NCBI GenBank assembly: GCA_945487445.1
Contig: CALYTU010000006.1
Location: 1 to 28,769, forward strand
Source: an uncultured Clostridia bacterium
GTDB lineage: Bacteria > Bacillota > Clostridia > Oscillospirales > Oscillospiraceae
Direction: 5' to 3'
Length of the DNA stretch: 28,769 nucleotides
Part shown: positions 6,882 through 13,853 of the stretch, in pieces
Layout: each line of letters opens with the position of its first letter
Position numbering within the stretch: the first letter of the stretch is position 1
Notes under the pieces: generated by a model
The model's database searches: none
What the model was told of the DNA's origin: nothing
Seen by the model: the letters and a program-made list of their open reading frames with translations, nothing else
Made by a program: the position numbers and the translations under genes

Positions 6882-8975
6882 TCATGATTGCATTCGCTGA
6901 AAGGCGTACAGAAACGTCAGGATCTCGGCGCGGGAGCAGACCCGCTTGGGTGAAAACTGCGTGGCGGAGGTGCCGGAGGTGATGCCGTTTTCAAGCGCCC
7001 AAAGGACCGCGCGGTAATAGAAATCAGTGGGTTTCAGGTCCGTGAAGGCGACCGAGGGCTGCTGCTCCGATTCTGACCCTTCATCGGGGCCCGGCTCCAG
7101 AGCCGGTCCGTCGTCGGACTCCGTCGCTGGCGAAGTCTCAAGCTGCTTGGGGGTGGGCCTGCCGGACAGATTCCAAAGAAAGGCAACAACCTCCGCGCGC
7201 GTACAGATATCGTTAGGCTTGAACCGTTCGGGCTCCTTCCCAGCGGTAATCCCCCGCTCCACCGCCCAGAGAACCGGGGTGTAGTAATAGGACTTCTCCT
7301 TCACATCCATGAAGGGTGAGTTTTGGAGCGTCGTCTGCGGGCGTCCGCTCAGAACCCAGAGAAAGGTCACAGCCTGGGCGCGGGTGCATTTCTGATTCGG
7401 CGCAAAGCTTGTCTGGCTGACGCCGCTGGCAATCCCGTTTTCCAGCGCCCAGCACACGGGCCGATAGGACCACTTGCCCTGGGCGGGCAGGTCGGTCAGC
7501 GTCGTCTTCACCTTCGTCCCCGCGGAATTGAGATAGTAGTGGTCCAGAGTCAGTTTGAGCGTACAGTTTCCCGAAAGCGTACCGGTCAGCGCCTCGCTGC
7601 CGCTCTCGTCGAACATCACGCCGCTGACGGGTCGGACGTTCCGAATCTCAAACTTGATCCCCTTGAGGCAGTATTCACGGAACTCCGTGACGCCGGTCTT
7701 GTAGGCCTTTCCATTGACCAGCACATCGAAGGTGGCCCAGCCGGAGGCGGTTTCGGCGGGCGCGCCGTCCAGACTGCAATCAACATCGAGCAGATAATAG
7801 CTCTCCTTCTGGAGCGTGATCGGGGCGGACAGAAGAAACACAAACCACGAACGCACCGTGGACTTGGAAATTGTCTGGTTCCAGCGGATGACGCAGGTCC
7901 CGTCATAGTTGCAGTCGGCATAGGTGATCGTATCGCCGCTGACTGCCGTAACGTAGATAGAATGGGCATACTTGGAATTGCCGTACTTATTGAAGCGGAT
8001 GATGTCCCCCGCCTTGAGATTGTTCAGGCTGGAAGCGTACCAGAGCTTTTTCCACCCGGATGCCGGACTGTTCTGCGGATCGCAGCCGGTCGCGTCGAGG
8101 CCCAGCTTATCGGCGAAGCCCCAGCACTGGTAGGAGATTTCCACGCCGTTCGGCGCGTAGCCATTGCAGGTTTGCTGACTGGTGCCGCAATAGTTGTTGT
8201 GCTTGGAGCAGGGTTGACTGGTCCAGCCGTTCTGATTGTTGCAGCTCATTCCTGTGCCGCGTTTTGGCATGTGGTTCCAGTATTTCCCATGGGGGAATTT
8301 CTGCTTGAGCGTGGTCAGACCGGCACGGTTCACTTCATATTTGCCGCCAAAGAGGGGAACGTCCCCCAGATCAGAGGCCAAATTCGGCGCGTCTGTCACA
8401 GTCCCACAGGAAAGCCGCAGGGTGTGAACAGTCTGCTCGTCGCGCATATAACAAAGGCTGTCCGGCCCTTCCAGCCAGAAATGGGTTACGCCGCCGCCAA
8501 CCACGGTCGTTTCCTCGCCATCCAGTCGCAGCACCCTGCCGTCCGTCAAAACATACAAAGCGTCGGAGCTTCTGGCAAAGCGGTCCACAGGGGCGTCAAA
8601 ACACTGGGTCTGCAAGACCTCCCCGTTTTCCGGAGAAAGGGTCAGAAGACGATCATTCACAGAAACCAGCAGACAGTCCTCCCAGAGAAGGAGCTGATCC
8701 ACAGGATACTCCGTGAGCCGCTCCGTCTCAAATGCAACCTCGCAGCTCTGAACGCAGCCCACGGTGGGCCCCGTGAGCCGGGAAACCGTGAGGCAGCCGT
8801 CCGCCATGGTATCCACGTACCAGCAGACGCCGTCGCGGGCCACCTCCATGTCGCTGTTGCGAACCAGATCGGCGGGTTCGTTCCCAGCCGGCTGATCCGC
8901 AGCGAAAGCACCGGCAGGCAACATGGTAAACAGGACGCAAACAAGCACAAACAGCACGGAAATACGCTTGAACAT
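6882..8975 (-). CDS. Secreted SLH-domain protein with CHAP-like Cys/His domain
   Basis: Surface protein of 697 residues. The signal peptide starts MFKRISVLFVLVCVLF and ends near AGAFAA (about residue 25). Residues ~50-200 look like short beta repeats with propeller or PQQ character. Residues ~215-380 form a Cys-rich domain with YQCWGFADKLG (nucleophile-type Cys near 282) and YAHSIYV (His near 338), the arrangement of CHAP/NlpC-P60 amidases or peptidases. A beta-type linker domain follows. Three SLH repeats occupy about 498-697, each with WALENGI/WAVERGI and CTRAE-type motifs, for cell-wall anchoring. An ATG at 8999 is also open, but AGGAGG sits 8 nt before 8975, so I chose that start. The substrate is unknown; catalytic activity is inferred only from the Cys/His pattern. 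Confidence 0.85.
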   Translation of the reverse strand: MFKRISVLFVLVCVLFTMLPAGAFAADQPAGNEPADLVRNSDMEVARDGVCWYVDTMADGCLTVSRLTGPTVGCVQSCEVAFETERLTEYPVDQLLLWEDCLLVSVNDRLLTLSPENGEVLQTQCFDAPVDRFARSSDALYVLTDGRVLRLDGEETTVVGGGVTHFWLEGPDSLCYMRDEQTVHTLRLSCGTVTDAPNLASDLGDVPLFGGKYEVNRAGLTTLKQKFPHGKYWNHMPKRGTGMSCNNQNGWTSQPCSKHNNYCGTSQQTCNGYAPNGVEISYQCWGFADKLGLDATGCDPQNSPASGWKKLWYASSLNNLKAGDIIRFNKYGNSKYAHSIYVTAVSGDTITYADCNYDGTCVIRWNQTISKSTVRSWFVFLLSAPITLQKESYYLLDVDCSLDGAPAETASGWATFDVLVNGKAYKTGVTEFREYCLKGIKFEIRNVRPVSGVMFDESGSEALTGTLSGNCTLKLTLDHYYLNSAGTKVKTTLTDLPAQGKWSYRPVCWALENGIASGVSQTSFAPNQKCTRAQAVTFLWVLSGRPQTTLQNSPFMDVKEKSYYYTPVLWAVERGITAGKEPERFKPNDICTRAEVVAFLWNLSGRPTPKQLETSPATESDDGPALEPGPDEGSESEQQPSVAFTDLKPTDFYYRAVLWALENGITSGTSATQFSPKRVCSRAEILTFLYAFQRMQS

Positions 8976-9014
8976 GGCCAGACCTCCTATGATAAACAAG
9001 AACCGTACTAATTT

Positions 9015-9043
9015 ACCATAGCATAGTTAACATAATTTTGCAA
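9015..9043 (-). promoter_or_regulatory. Promoter of the SLH-protein gene
   Basis: TTGCAA (9038-9043), 17-nt spacer, TATGGT (9015-9020) on the minus strand, about 40 nt before the ATG at 8975. Confidence 0.6.
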
Positions 9044-9089
9044 CACTTTTTTCCAGCTTTTCCAAAAAATCTGCACTTTTATATTATGT

Positions 9090-9208
9090 GTTCAGCCCAT
9101 GTCGCAGGCCGGCCAGACCCCTGACCGCCGACACGCTGGCACGGATTGCGGTGGCCGGTAGGTCTGGCCGCCCTGCGAAAAACCGGAGGGTTTTCGCAGG
9201 GGCTGAAC
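9090..9208. repeat. Nested imperfect palindrome (~119 bp)
   Basis: Outer arms GTTCAGCCC (9090-9098) and GGGCTGAAC (9200-9208) are exact inverse complements. An inner pair GGCCAGACC (9111-9119) and GGTCTGGCC (9161-9169) is also exact. The right arm contains a further perfect 11-bp hairpin, CCCTGCGAAAA (9171-9181) with TTTTCGCAGGG (9191-9201). It lies between the serpin 3' end and the SLH promoter. It could be a MITE remnant or a structured 3' UTR. Confidence 0.6.
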
Positions 9209-9239
9209 TGTTGCCTCTTTTATGCCCGGAAATTGATTA

Positions 9240-9280
9240 CCCCGCCCCAAACGCCGCGCAGCGCGGCGTTTGGGGCGGGG
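9240..9280. terminator. Perfect 20-bp inverted repeat downstream of the serpin gene
   Basis: Arms 9240-9259 and 9261-9280 are exact inverse complements centred on A9260, very GC-rich at the base (CCCCGCCCC). It starts about 10 nt after the serpin stop on the minus strand. No T run follows on either strand, so terminator activity is probable but not classical. Confidence 0.5.
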
Positions 9281-9290
9281 TTCGATTCGG

Positions 9291-10847
9291 TCACGTCGTC
9301 GGGTTCCGGACAGTGCCAAGGAAGAGGGGCAGTCCCTCATGGTTGGTGACCACGAACAGGAAGGGACGGTCCAAGGTCAGCTCCACCTCTTCGAGTTCAC
9401 CTGGCTCCGCAACGCCATCGGCAGCCAGGAAGGTATAGGCCGCACCTGTCACGCCCTTCTCGTCGACCATCAGCCGGGCTCCGTGCTGGGCGCGGGTCAG
9501 GACAATGGGACTATCCACGGACCCGGTCAGGGGCGAGAAATCCGCGCGCGCGCCGTTGAACACAGCCTCGATCCCCAGGGCATTCAGACTGTCACGCAGA
9601 TTCAACTGCGAGTTCACATCAAACTTCGGGACTTCCAGGGTCACAAAGGACCTCTGATGGGACGTCGATTCCCGTCCTGCCTCGTCGGTCAGGAAGGACA
9701 GGACCTCCTCCCTGCCAAGCAGGTCCTCCGGGGTCAGGCCCTCGTCGGGCAGAAGGAAGTACATGGTTCCGCCACCCAGCAGGTCTTTCCCCGCAGCAGC
9801 AAAGCCGTCACCCCGGTAGAACTCCGAGATGTCGGTCTGCTTCATAAACTCGCAGGTCTGCGCGGCGGCAGGACTGTGAAAGGTTTTGGATTCGGTCTTC
9901 CAGAATTCATCCACCCATGCGGCCTTGTAGTAGATCGTGGTGACCAGAGCCAGAACGGTCTGGGGCTCCAGATTGATGCCCTGAATCTGATCTGCCAGCA
10001 GGCCTCCGGTCTGCTCGTTCATCCAGTTATGCAGCGCTTCGTTATAGGCGGCATCTCCCATTTTCCCGTTGAAAACCGAGCTGTAATAGTCCGATGCCAG
10101 GGTTGCGACGGTATCGCGATGATAGCGCATATCGTCCCGCAGCCAGAGGGAGGCCGCCAGCAGGCTGGTGAGCCGCCCGTCGTCGCAGTAGTTGGACTGC
10201 CAGAGAGCTTTGCACCGCTCCCGGAGGGCAGGGAGATCCGAGACGTTCAGCAGCTCCAGAAGCTCCTGCCGGCTCTCGCCTGCCGTGGTCTCGGCCAGCA
10301 TGGCCAAAGCCATATAGATGTTCAGGGGGGAGACCGCGCGATTTTCCTCTCCGGCGCCCGTCATCAATGCGGGGACGGCAGACCGGAGGTAGGCGTCCAG
10401 GCCCACGGTGTAGTCCGTCTCCGGGCTCAGGGCTCTGCGGCTTTCCGTCCAGGCCGCCCGGGCCGCGTCATAGGCTTCGCTGTCAAAGCGGCCGTCTTTC
10501 TCATAATCCATCTCGTTTGGATAGGGGGCCATCTTGGGGTAGGAAGCCTGCGCCAGGCTGTAGGGAGTGAGGCTTCCTCCCCCGACGGGGCTGTTGGGCC
10601 AACCGTTCCCCGCGGGATCCGTGTTTGCTTGTCCCGCGTTTTGCGCCGCGGGGTCCTGCCCCCGGAGGGAGGCGACCAACCGGGGGCCGGCCCCCGCGCC
10701 TGCCAGGATTACCACCGCCAAAACGGCGGCAATGGCCCCCAAACGGCGGAAATAAGCGGGCCGGGCAGGACGCAGCTTCTGCTCTCCCGCCTGAATCTGA
10801 TCGTCGCGGAGGTCCGTGACGGCGTTGTAGATGTCATCTGATTTCAT
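9291..10847 (-). CDS. Membrane-anchored serpin with anti-sigma-like N-terminus
   Basis: Predicted 518-residue type II membrane protein. Residues 1-35 (MKSDDIYNAVTDLRDDQIQ...) resemble the short cytoplasmic segment of Clostridial proteins encoded beside ECF sigma factors. Residues 36-55 form one membrane helix. A Pro/Gly-rich linker follows, then a full serpin fold (about 145-518): SPLNIYMALAMLAETTAGESR, LHNWMNEQTGG, VTLEVPKFDV, ADFSPLTG, and the ending LDRPFLFVVTNHEGLPLFLG. The reactive loop begins DEKGVTGAAYT, close to the inhibitory hinge consensus, so protease inhibition is plausible. The ATG overlaps the sigma-gene stop (ATGA, 10844-10847), so the two are co-translated. A longer frame to 10973 lies inside the sigma gene and is rejected. 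That it acts as an anti-sigma factor is inference. Confidence 0.88.
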   Translation of the reverse strand: MKSDDIYNAVTDLRDDQIQAGEQKLRPARPAYFRRLGAIAAVLAVVILAGAGAGPRLVASLRGQDPAAQNAGQANTDPAGNGWPNSPVGGGSLTPYSLAQASYPKMAPYPNEMDYEKDGRFDSEAYDAARAAWTESRRALSPETDYTVGLDAYLRSAVPALMTGAGEENRAVSPLNIYMALAMLAETTAGESRQELLELLNVSDLPALRERCKALWQSNYCDDGRLTSLLAASLWLRDDMRYHRDTVATLASDYYSSVFNGKMGDAAYNEALHNWMNEQTGGLLADQIQGINLEPQTVLALVTTIYYKAAWVDEFWKTESKTFHSPAAAQTCEFMKQTDISEFYRGDGFAAAGKDLLGGGTMYFLLPDEGLTPEDLLGREEVLSFLTDEAGRESTSHQRSFVTLEVPKFDVNSQLNLRDSLNALGIEAVFNGARADFSPLTGSVDSPIVLTRAQHGARLMVDEKGVTGAAYTFLAADGVAEPGELEEVELTLDRPFLFVVTNHEGLPLFLGTVRNPTT

Positions 10848-11401
10848 AGTTCTACTCCTTCCTGTTCCAGCCTGGCCTGAAGACTCCGGCGCAGACGCAG
10901 CAGACGCTGGGTCATAGCGTTTTGAGTGATTCCGGCTTCCCGGGCCAGGGTTTTGACAGCCACGCCGTGCCAATAACGCCGGACAAAGAGCTGACGCTCC
11001 CTCGCTTCCAGACCGTCCACCCAGGCCTGCAGCACCCGGGAAAGCTCCATGCGCTCAAGCCTGTCTTCCACGCATTCCGACGCGGGAACGCAGTCCTCCA
11101 GCTCGGACAGCAGGGATTCCATCCCGGCATATCGTTTTTTCGTCCGGAAGAAACGGTAACGACTGATGGCCAGATTCCGTGTCAACCGGCCCAGATAGGC
11201 GCGCAGGCAGGCGGGCAGACTGGGCGGGATGTCATTCCAGGCGGCCAGCCAGGTGTCGTTCAGGAGCTCCTCGGTGTCCTCCGGACAGCCCAGGATGCGC
11301 TCGGCCACAGCACCGCAGTAGGGGCCGTATTTGCCCGCGGTCTCCGTGATGGCCCGCTCGCTGCGGCGCATATAGAGATCCAAAATGGTCTTGGCCTCCA
11401 T
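10844..11401 (-). CDS. ECF-type RNA polymerase sigma factor
   Basis: A 185-residue sigma-70 family protein. Region 2 covers about residues 22-85, with GCPEDTEELLNDTWLAAWN and ending LTRNLAISRYR (core binding and -10 recognition). Region 4 covers about 128-180, with LEARERQLFVRRYW and a helix-turn-helix around TLAREAGITQNAMTQRLLRLRRSL (-35 recognition). No region 3 is present, as in ECF factors. A GGAGG ribosome binding site lies 7 nt before the ATG. The next gene overlaps by 4 nt and encodes a membrane protein with an anti-sigma-like tail, which suggests the sigma is held inactive until an outside signal arrives. Confidence 0.92.
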   Translation of the reverse strand: MEAKTILDLYMRRSERAITETAGKYGPYCGAVAERILGCPEDTEELLNDTWLAAWNDIPPSLPACLRAYLGRLTRNLAISRYRFFRTKKRYAGMESLLSELEDCVPASECVEDRLERMELSRVLQAWVDGLEARERQLFVRRYWHGVAVKTLAREAGITQNAMTQRLLRLRRSLQARLEQEGVEL

Positions 11402-11439
11402 TTTCGCTCCTCCGTTCTTTGAAGAAAGGTCCTTTCACT

Positions 11440-11445
11440 ATTATA
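11440..11445 (-). promoter_or_regulatory. Possible -10 element of the sigma/serpin operon
   Basis: TATAAT on the minus strand, about 39 nt before the sigma-factor ATG. No good TTGACA-like -35 box is found at 16-18 nt, so another sigma factor or an activator may be involved. Confidence 0.4.
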
Positions 11446-11483
11446 GACGGCAAAATAACCGATATATGACACGGGCGCATCCG

Positions 11484-11960
11484 CTATTTTCGAATGACCG
11501 CCCAGGCGGCAATCAGTCGTTCCAGGCTCCAGCCCGCGTTGGCCGGACTGGTGGAGGGCAGGACAGTGGCTGGGCGGTGAATCAGCGGTTCAGTGCGGGT
11601 CCGGTAGAGCTTTCCGGCGGTCTGCCCGTTGACGAAAATTGCGCGTATCGGCGCGGCCTTCAGGATTGGCGTAAGATCGTTCACCGCGGCCGCGCGGATG
11701 GAAGCGTCGGAGGAGCCCGCGATCTCGCAGGCCGCAATCACGTCCCAAAGGGCGATCCCATGCCGCAGGAGGAAGGCGCGGCGGTCCGGGACTGTCATGG
11801 GAACGTCGTCCTCGAACACCGCCGCCGTCACCCGCCAGAAACGGTTTTGGGGGTGTCCATAGAAGAAGCCCTGCTCCCGGGACTTCACCGAAGGAAAGGA
11901 GCCGAGGATCAGAATGGAAGCGTGTTCGTCATAAACCGGGGAAATCGGATGGGTCAGCAT
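11484..11960 (-). CDS. Hypoxanthine-DNA glycosylase (UDG superfamily)
   Basis: A 158-residue base-excision repair enzyme predicted to remove deaminated adenine (hypoxanthine) from DNA. The N-terminal ILILGSFPSVKSREQGFFYGHPQNRFW matches the DNA-deoxyinosine glycosylase (UDG family 6) pattern, in which GSFPS is the catalytic-pocket motif and YGHPQNRFW the following conserved block. The C-terminal VLPSTSPANA is the second UDG active-site motif. A GGAGG ribosome binding site precedes the ATG. It lies upstream of the sigma gene on the same strand with an 82-nt gap containing a TATAAT, so it is probably a separate unit. Confidence 0.85.
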   Translation of the reverse strand: MLTHPISPVYDEHASILILGSFPSVKSREQGFFYGHPQNRFWRVTAAVFEDDVPMTVPDRRAFLLRHGIALWDVIAACEIAGSSDASIRAAAVNDLTPILKAAPIRAIFVNGQTAGKLYRTRTEPLIHRPATVLPSTSPANAGWSLERLIAAWAVIRK

Positions 11961-11986
11961 GGTTGTGCCTCCTCATGAAAAAGATA

Positions 11987-12003
11987 AGCCGCTGCGGCTT
12001 TTC
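11987..12003 (-). terminator. Small hairpin with T run upstream of the glycosylase gene
   Basis: AAGCCG-CAG-CGGCTT hairpin followed on the minus strand by ATCTTTTT. It would stop transcripts coming from the tRNA side before the glycosylase gene. Confidence 0.45.
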
Positions 12004-12015
12004 GGTCTGTCAAAG

Positions 12016-12078
12016 AAACGGCAACCGCGAGATGCGATTGCCGTTTCCGAGCCGTGCAGAGCGAGCTCCGGCGATGGA
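12016..12078 (-). repeat. Second copy of the tRNA trailer/terminator unit
   Basis: A 9-bp hairpin (AAACGGCAA 12016-12024 with TTGCCGTTT 12038-12046) plus a 30-nt tail (12049-12078). The tail matches the tRNA-Gly trailer at 12296-12325 at 25 of 30 positions and has the same length. No tRNA is attached to this copy. In both copies a small hairpin is kept within the tail although its bases differ (GAGC/GCTC here, GGAG/CTCC there). Confidence 0.6.
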
Positions 12079-12262
12079 AGGGTTGTGCGAAAAAGCCGCC
12101 GCCTTCCGGCACGGAAAATGGGGCCCACGCGCGAGCCCGGCGAAGCGGGAAAGGCAGTCCGGGGGACCGCCGCAATTTTATTTCCGGTTGCGGCGGCTGT
12201 GCCGCGGAAATGGAAACATCTGCTCGCGTGGGGAGAGGAGGAGACCCGAAGCACAGCCGAAG
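12079..12262. other. Non-coding GC-rich stretch with nested inverted repeats
   Basis: No convincing gene. An exact 9-bp pair, CCGCCGCAA and TTGCGGCGG, encloses a 12-nt loop near 12168-12197. A longer-range pair, CCCACGCGCGAGC (near 12123) and GCTCGCGTGGG (near 12221), lies outside it. The frames open here lack ribosome binding sites and protein-like composition. Confidence 0.45.
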
Positions 12263-12293
12263 AAAAAGCAGCCGCATCAAGCGACTGCTTTTT
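12263..12293 (-). terminator. Terminator of tRNA-Gly
   Basis: On the minus strand, a stem of AAAAAGCAGTCGC and GCGGCTGCTTTTT (one G-T pair) around TTGA, then C. It lies about 30 nt past the tRNA 3' end. Confidence 0.75.
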
Positions 12294-12321
12294 CTGAGCC
12301 GTGCGGAGGAATCTCCGACGA

Positions 12322-12395
12322 TGGAGCGGATGAAGGGAGTCGAACCCTCCTGTTCAGCTTGGGAAGCTGACGTTCTACCGATGAACTACATCCGC
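12322..12395 (-). tRNA. tRNA-Gly(CCC)
   Basis: A 74-nt cloverleaf on the minus strand. The acceptor stem GCGGATG pairs with CATCCGC. The D arm is GTTC/GAAC, the anticodon arm is TCAGC-TTCCCAA-GCTGA giving anticodon CCC, and the T arm is GAGGG-TTCGACT-CCCTT. The 3' CCA is encoded (12322-12324). The promoter and terminator flank it closely, so it is a single-gene unit. Confidence 0.95.
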
Positions 12396-12414
12396 AGATC
12401 TGACTGCGAGATAT

Positions 12415-12443
12415 ATTATAACAGACCATTCAGAATTTTTCAA
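12415..12443 (-). promoter_or_regulatory. Promoter of tRNA-Gly
   Basis: TTGAAA (12438-12443), 17-nt spacer, TATAAT (12415-12420), about 20 nt before the tRNA 5' end. Confidence 0.85.
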
Positions 12444-12479
12444 TAGGAAATTTGTCAGAGCGGAAAAGTTTTTTCATTC

Positions 12480-12602
12480 GTATCTATTCAGTAGCCCCAT
12501 CTGTCATTTCGAACGAAGTGAGAAATCCGTTCCTTTTTGCGTAGATAATACGGATTTCTCGGCGATGAATCGCCTCGAAATGACAGGATACTGAACAGAT
12601 AC
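12480..12602. mobile_element. MITE-like element, copy 1 (123 bp)
   Basis: The ends are inverted repeats, GTATCTATTCAGTA on the left and GTATCTGTTCAGTA read inward from the right. Internal arms share TGTCATTTCGA and GAGAAATCCGT. It is flanked by an 8-bp direct repeat, TTTCATTC, on both sides, as expected for a target-site duplication. It differs from the copy at 20428-20550 at only two bases. It has no coding capacity and so must be mobilised by a transposase encoded elsewhere. Confidence 0.85.
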
Positions 12603-12644
12603 TTTCATTCTTTCATCGGAGCCTCTCCGTTGCATTTTTCACTT
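12603..12644. other. Short spacer downstream of the serine dehydratase gene
   Basis: It holds a 5-bp hairpin (CGGAG-CCT-CTCCG) followed on the plus strand by TTGCATTTTT. No convincing terminator for the minus-strand sdaA gene is seen. Confidence 0.3.
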
Positions 12645-13853
12645 TTACCGTCCCCGCCGGTAGAGCCGCGCAAGGCCTCCTTCGGAGGTCTCCCGGAAGG
12701 CCTTGGAAATGTTGATGCCGGTTTGGTACATGGTTTTCACCACCATGTCGAAGCTGATCGAGCGGGTATCATAGAGGAAGTACGCAAGGTTCAGCGCGTT
12801 CATCGCACGCATGGCGGCCACGGCATTGCGCTCGATGCAGGGGATCTGCACCAGGCCGCAGATGGGGTCGCAGGTCAGGCCCAGGTGATGCTCCAGGGCG
12901 ATTTCGGCGGCATACTCGATCTGGGCCAGGTTCATGTCGCACAGCTCGGCCAAGGCGGCCGAGGCCATGGAACAGGCCGCGCCGATCTCCGCCTGACAGC
13001 CGCAAGCCGCGCCGGAAATGGAAGCGTTGTGCTTGATCAGATTGCCGATGAGGCCGCCCACAGCCAGCGCGTGCAGAATCCTCTCGTCGGAATAACCGTG
13101 CTGCTCCTGCATATAGCGCAGAACTGCCGGGACGACGCCGCAGCTGCCGCAGGTGGGCGCTGTGACAACGGTTCCGTTATCTGCGTTCTGCTCCGAGACG
13201 GCGAAGGCATAGGCACAGATGACCCGGGTTTCCCGCACTTGGATCAGTTGGTTTTTTTCCGCCTGCTCATAGAGGAGCTTCGCCTTGCGCTCCAGGTGCA
13301 GGCCGCCGGGAAGGATCCCCTCCGCGTTCAGACCGTCGGCAATCGCCCAGCGCATGGTCTTCCAGACCTTGGCGAGGAAGGTCCAGATCTCGGGCCCTTC
13401 GGTCATCTCCACATATTCCCAAAGACGAATTTTCCGCCATTTGCAAAACTGGACGATCTCCGCGAACGAGTTTTCCGGGTAAACGTCCTCGTCCTCGTGG
13501 GTATCGCGGCCTTCGATGAGGATGTCGCCGCCGCCCACGGACTGGACCCGAAACGGGGGCGCTTCCTCGCCGTTCTCCACGGCGAAAAAGTCGAGCGTAT
13601 TGGGGTGCTTCAGGTCCGCAGGGGTCTGGCCGGCAAAGATGATCTCTGTGGGAAGGGGCGCCAGGACTTCCCGCAGGACCCGATCCGTGCCGTGGCCGAC
13701 GCCGGTCTTTGCCAGAGAGTCATAAAGCACCACGCGGCAGCTTTCCGCGTTCGGGTGCTCGGCCTTGAACAGGCGGGCGGCCCGCTCGGGACCCATGGTA
13801 TGGGAAGAGGAAGGCCCCTTGCCGATCTTATAGATGTCACAGATGGAACGCAT
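12645..13853 (-). CDS. sdaA: L-serine dehydratase, iron-sulfur dependent, single chain
   Basis: Converts L-serine to pyruvate and ammonia using an oxygen-sensitive [4Fe-4S] cluster. It has 402 residues. The N-terminal beta-type part starts MRSICDIYKIGKGPSSSHTMGP, the family signature. The alpha-type catalytic part carries the cysteines: APTCGSCGVVPA, SGAACGCQAEIG and GLTCDPICGLVQIPCIERNA. Alpha and beta domains are fused in one polypeptide, unlike the two-subunit Bacillus enzyme. AAAGGAGGAG lies about 8 nt before the ATG. It is transcribed divergently from sbcD. Its product, pyruvate, is the substrate of the PFOR encoded at the right end of the window. Confidence 0.95.
   Translation of the reverse strand: MRSICDIYKIGKGPSSSHTMGPERAARLFKAEHPNAESCRVVLYDSLAKTGVGHGTDRVLREVLAPLPTEIIFAGQTPADLKHPNTLDFFAVENGEEAPPFRVQSVGGGDILIEGRDTHEDEDVYPENSFAEIVQFCKWRKIRLWEYVEMTEGPEIWTFLAKVWKTMRWAIADGLNAEGILPGGLHLERKAKLLYEQAEKNQLIQVRETRVICAYAFAVSEQNADNGTVVTAPTCGSCGVVPAVLRYMQEQHGYSDERILHALAVGGLIGNLIKHNASISGAACGCQAEIGAACSMASAALAELCDMNLAQIEYAAEIALEHHLGLTCDPICGLVQIPCIERNAVAAMRAMNALNLAYFLYDTRSISFDMVVKTMYQTGINISKAFRETSEGGLARLYRRGR

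Noticed and set aside
9270..10841. Plus-strand frame of about 523 codons over the serpin gene
   Set aside because: Antisense to a clear serpin; no ribosome binding site or family features.
10848..10973. Longer start for the serpin inside the sigma-factor gene
   Set aside because: The extra 42 residues are the sigma-gene sequence in another frame; the ATGA overlap at 10844-10847 is the usual coupled start.
11959..12446. Several short plus-strand frames across the tRNA-Gly region
   Set aside because: They run through the tRNA and its terminators in more than one frame, with low-complexity basic composition.
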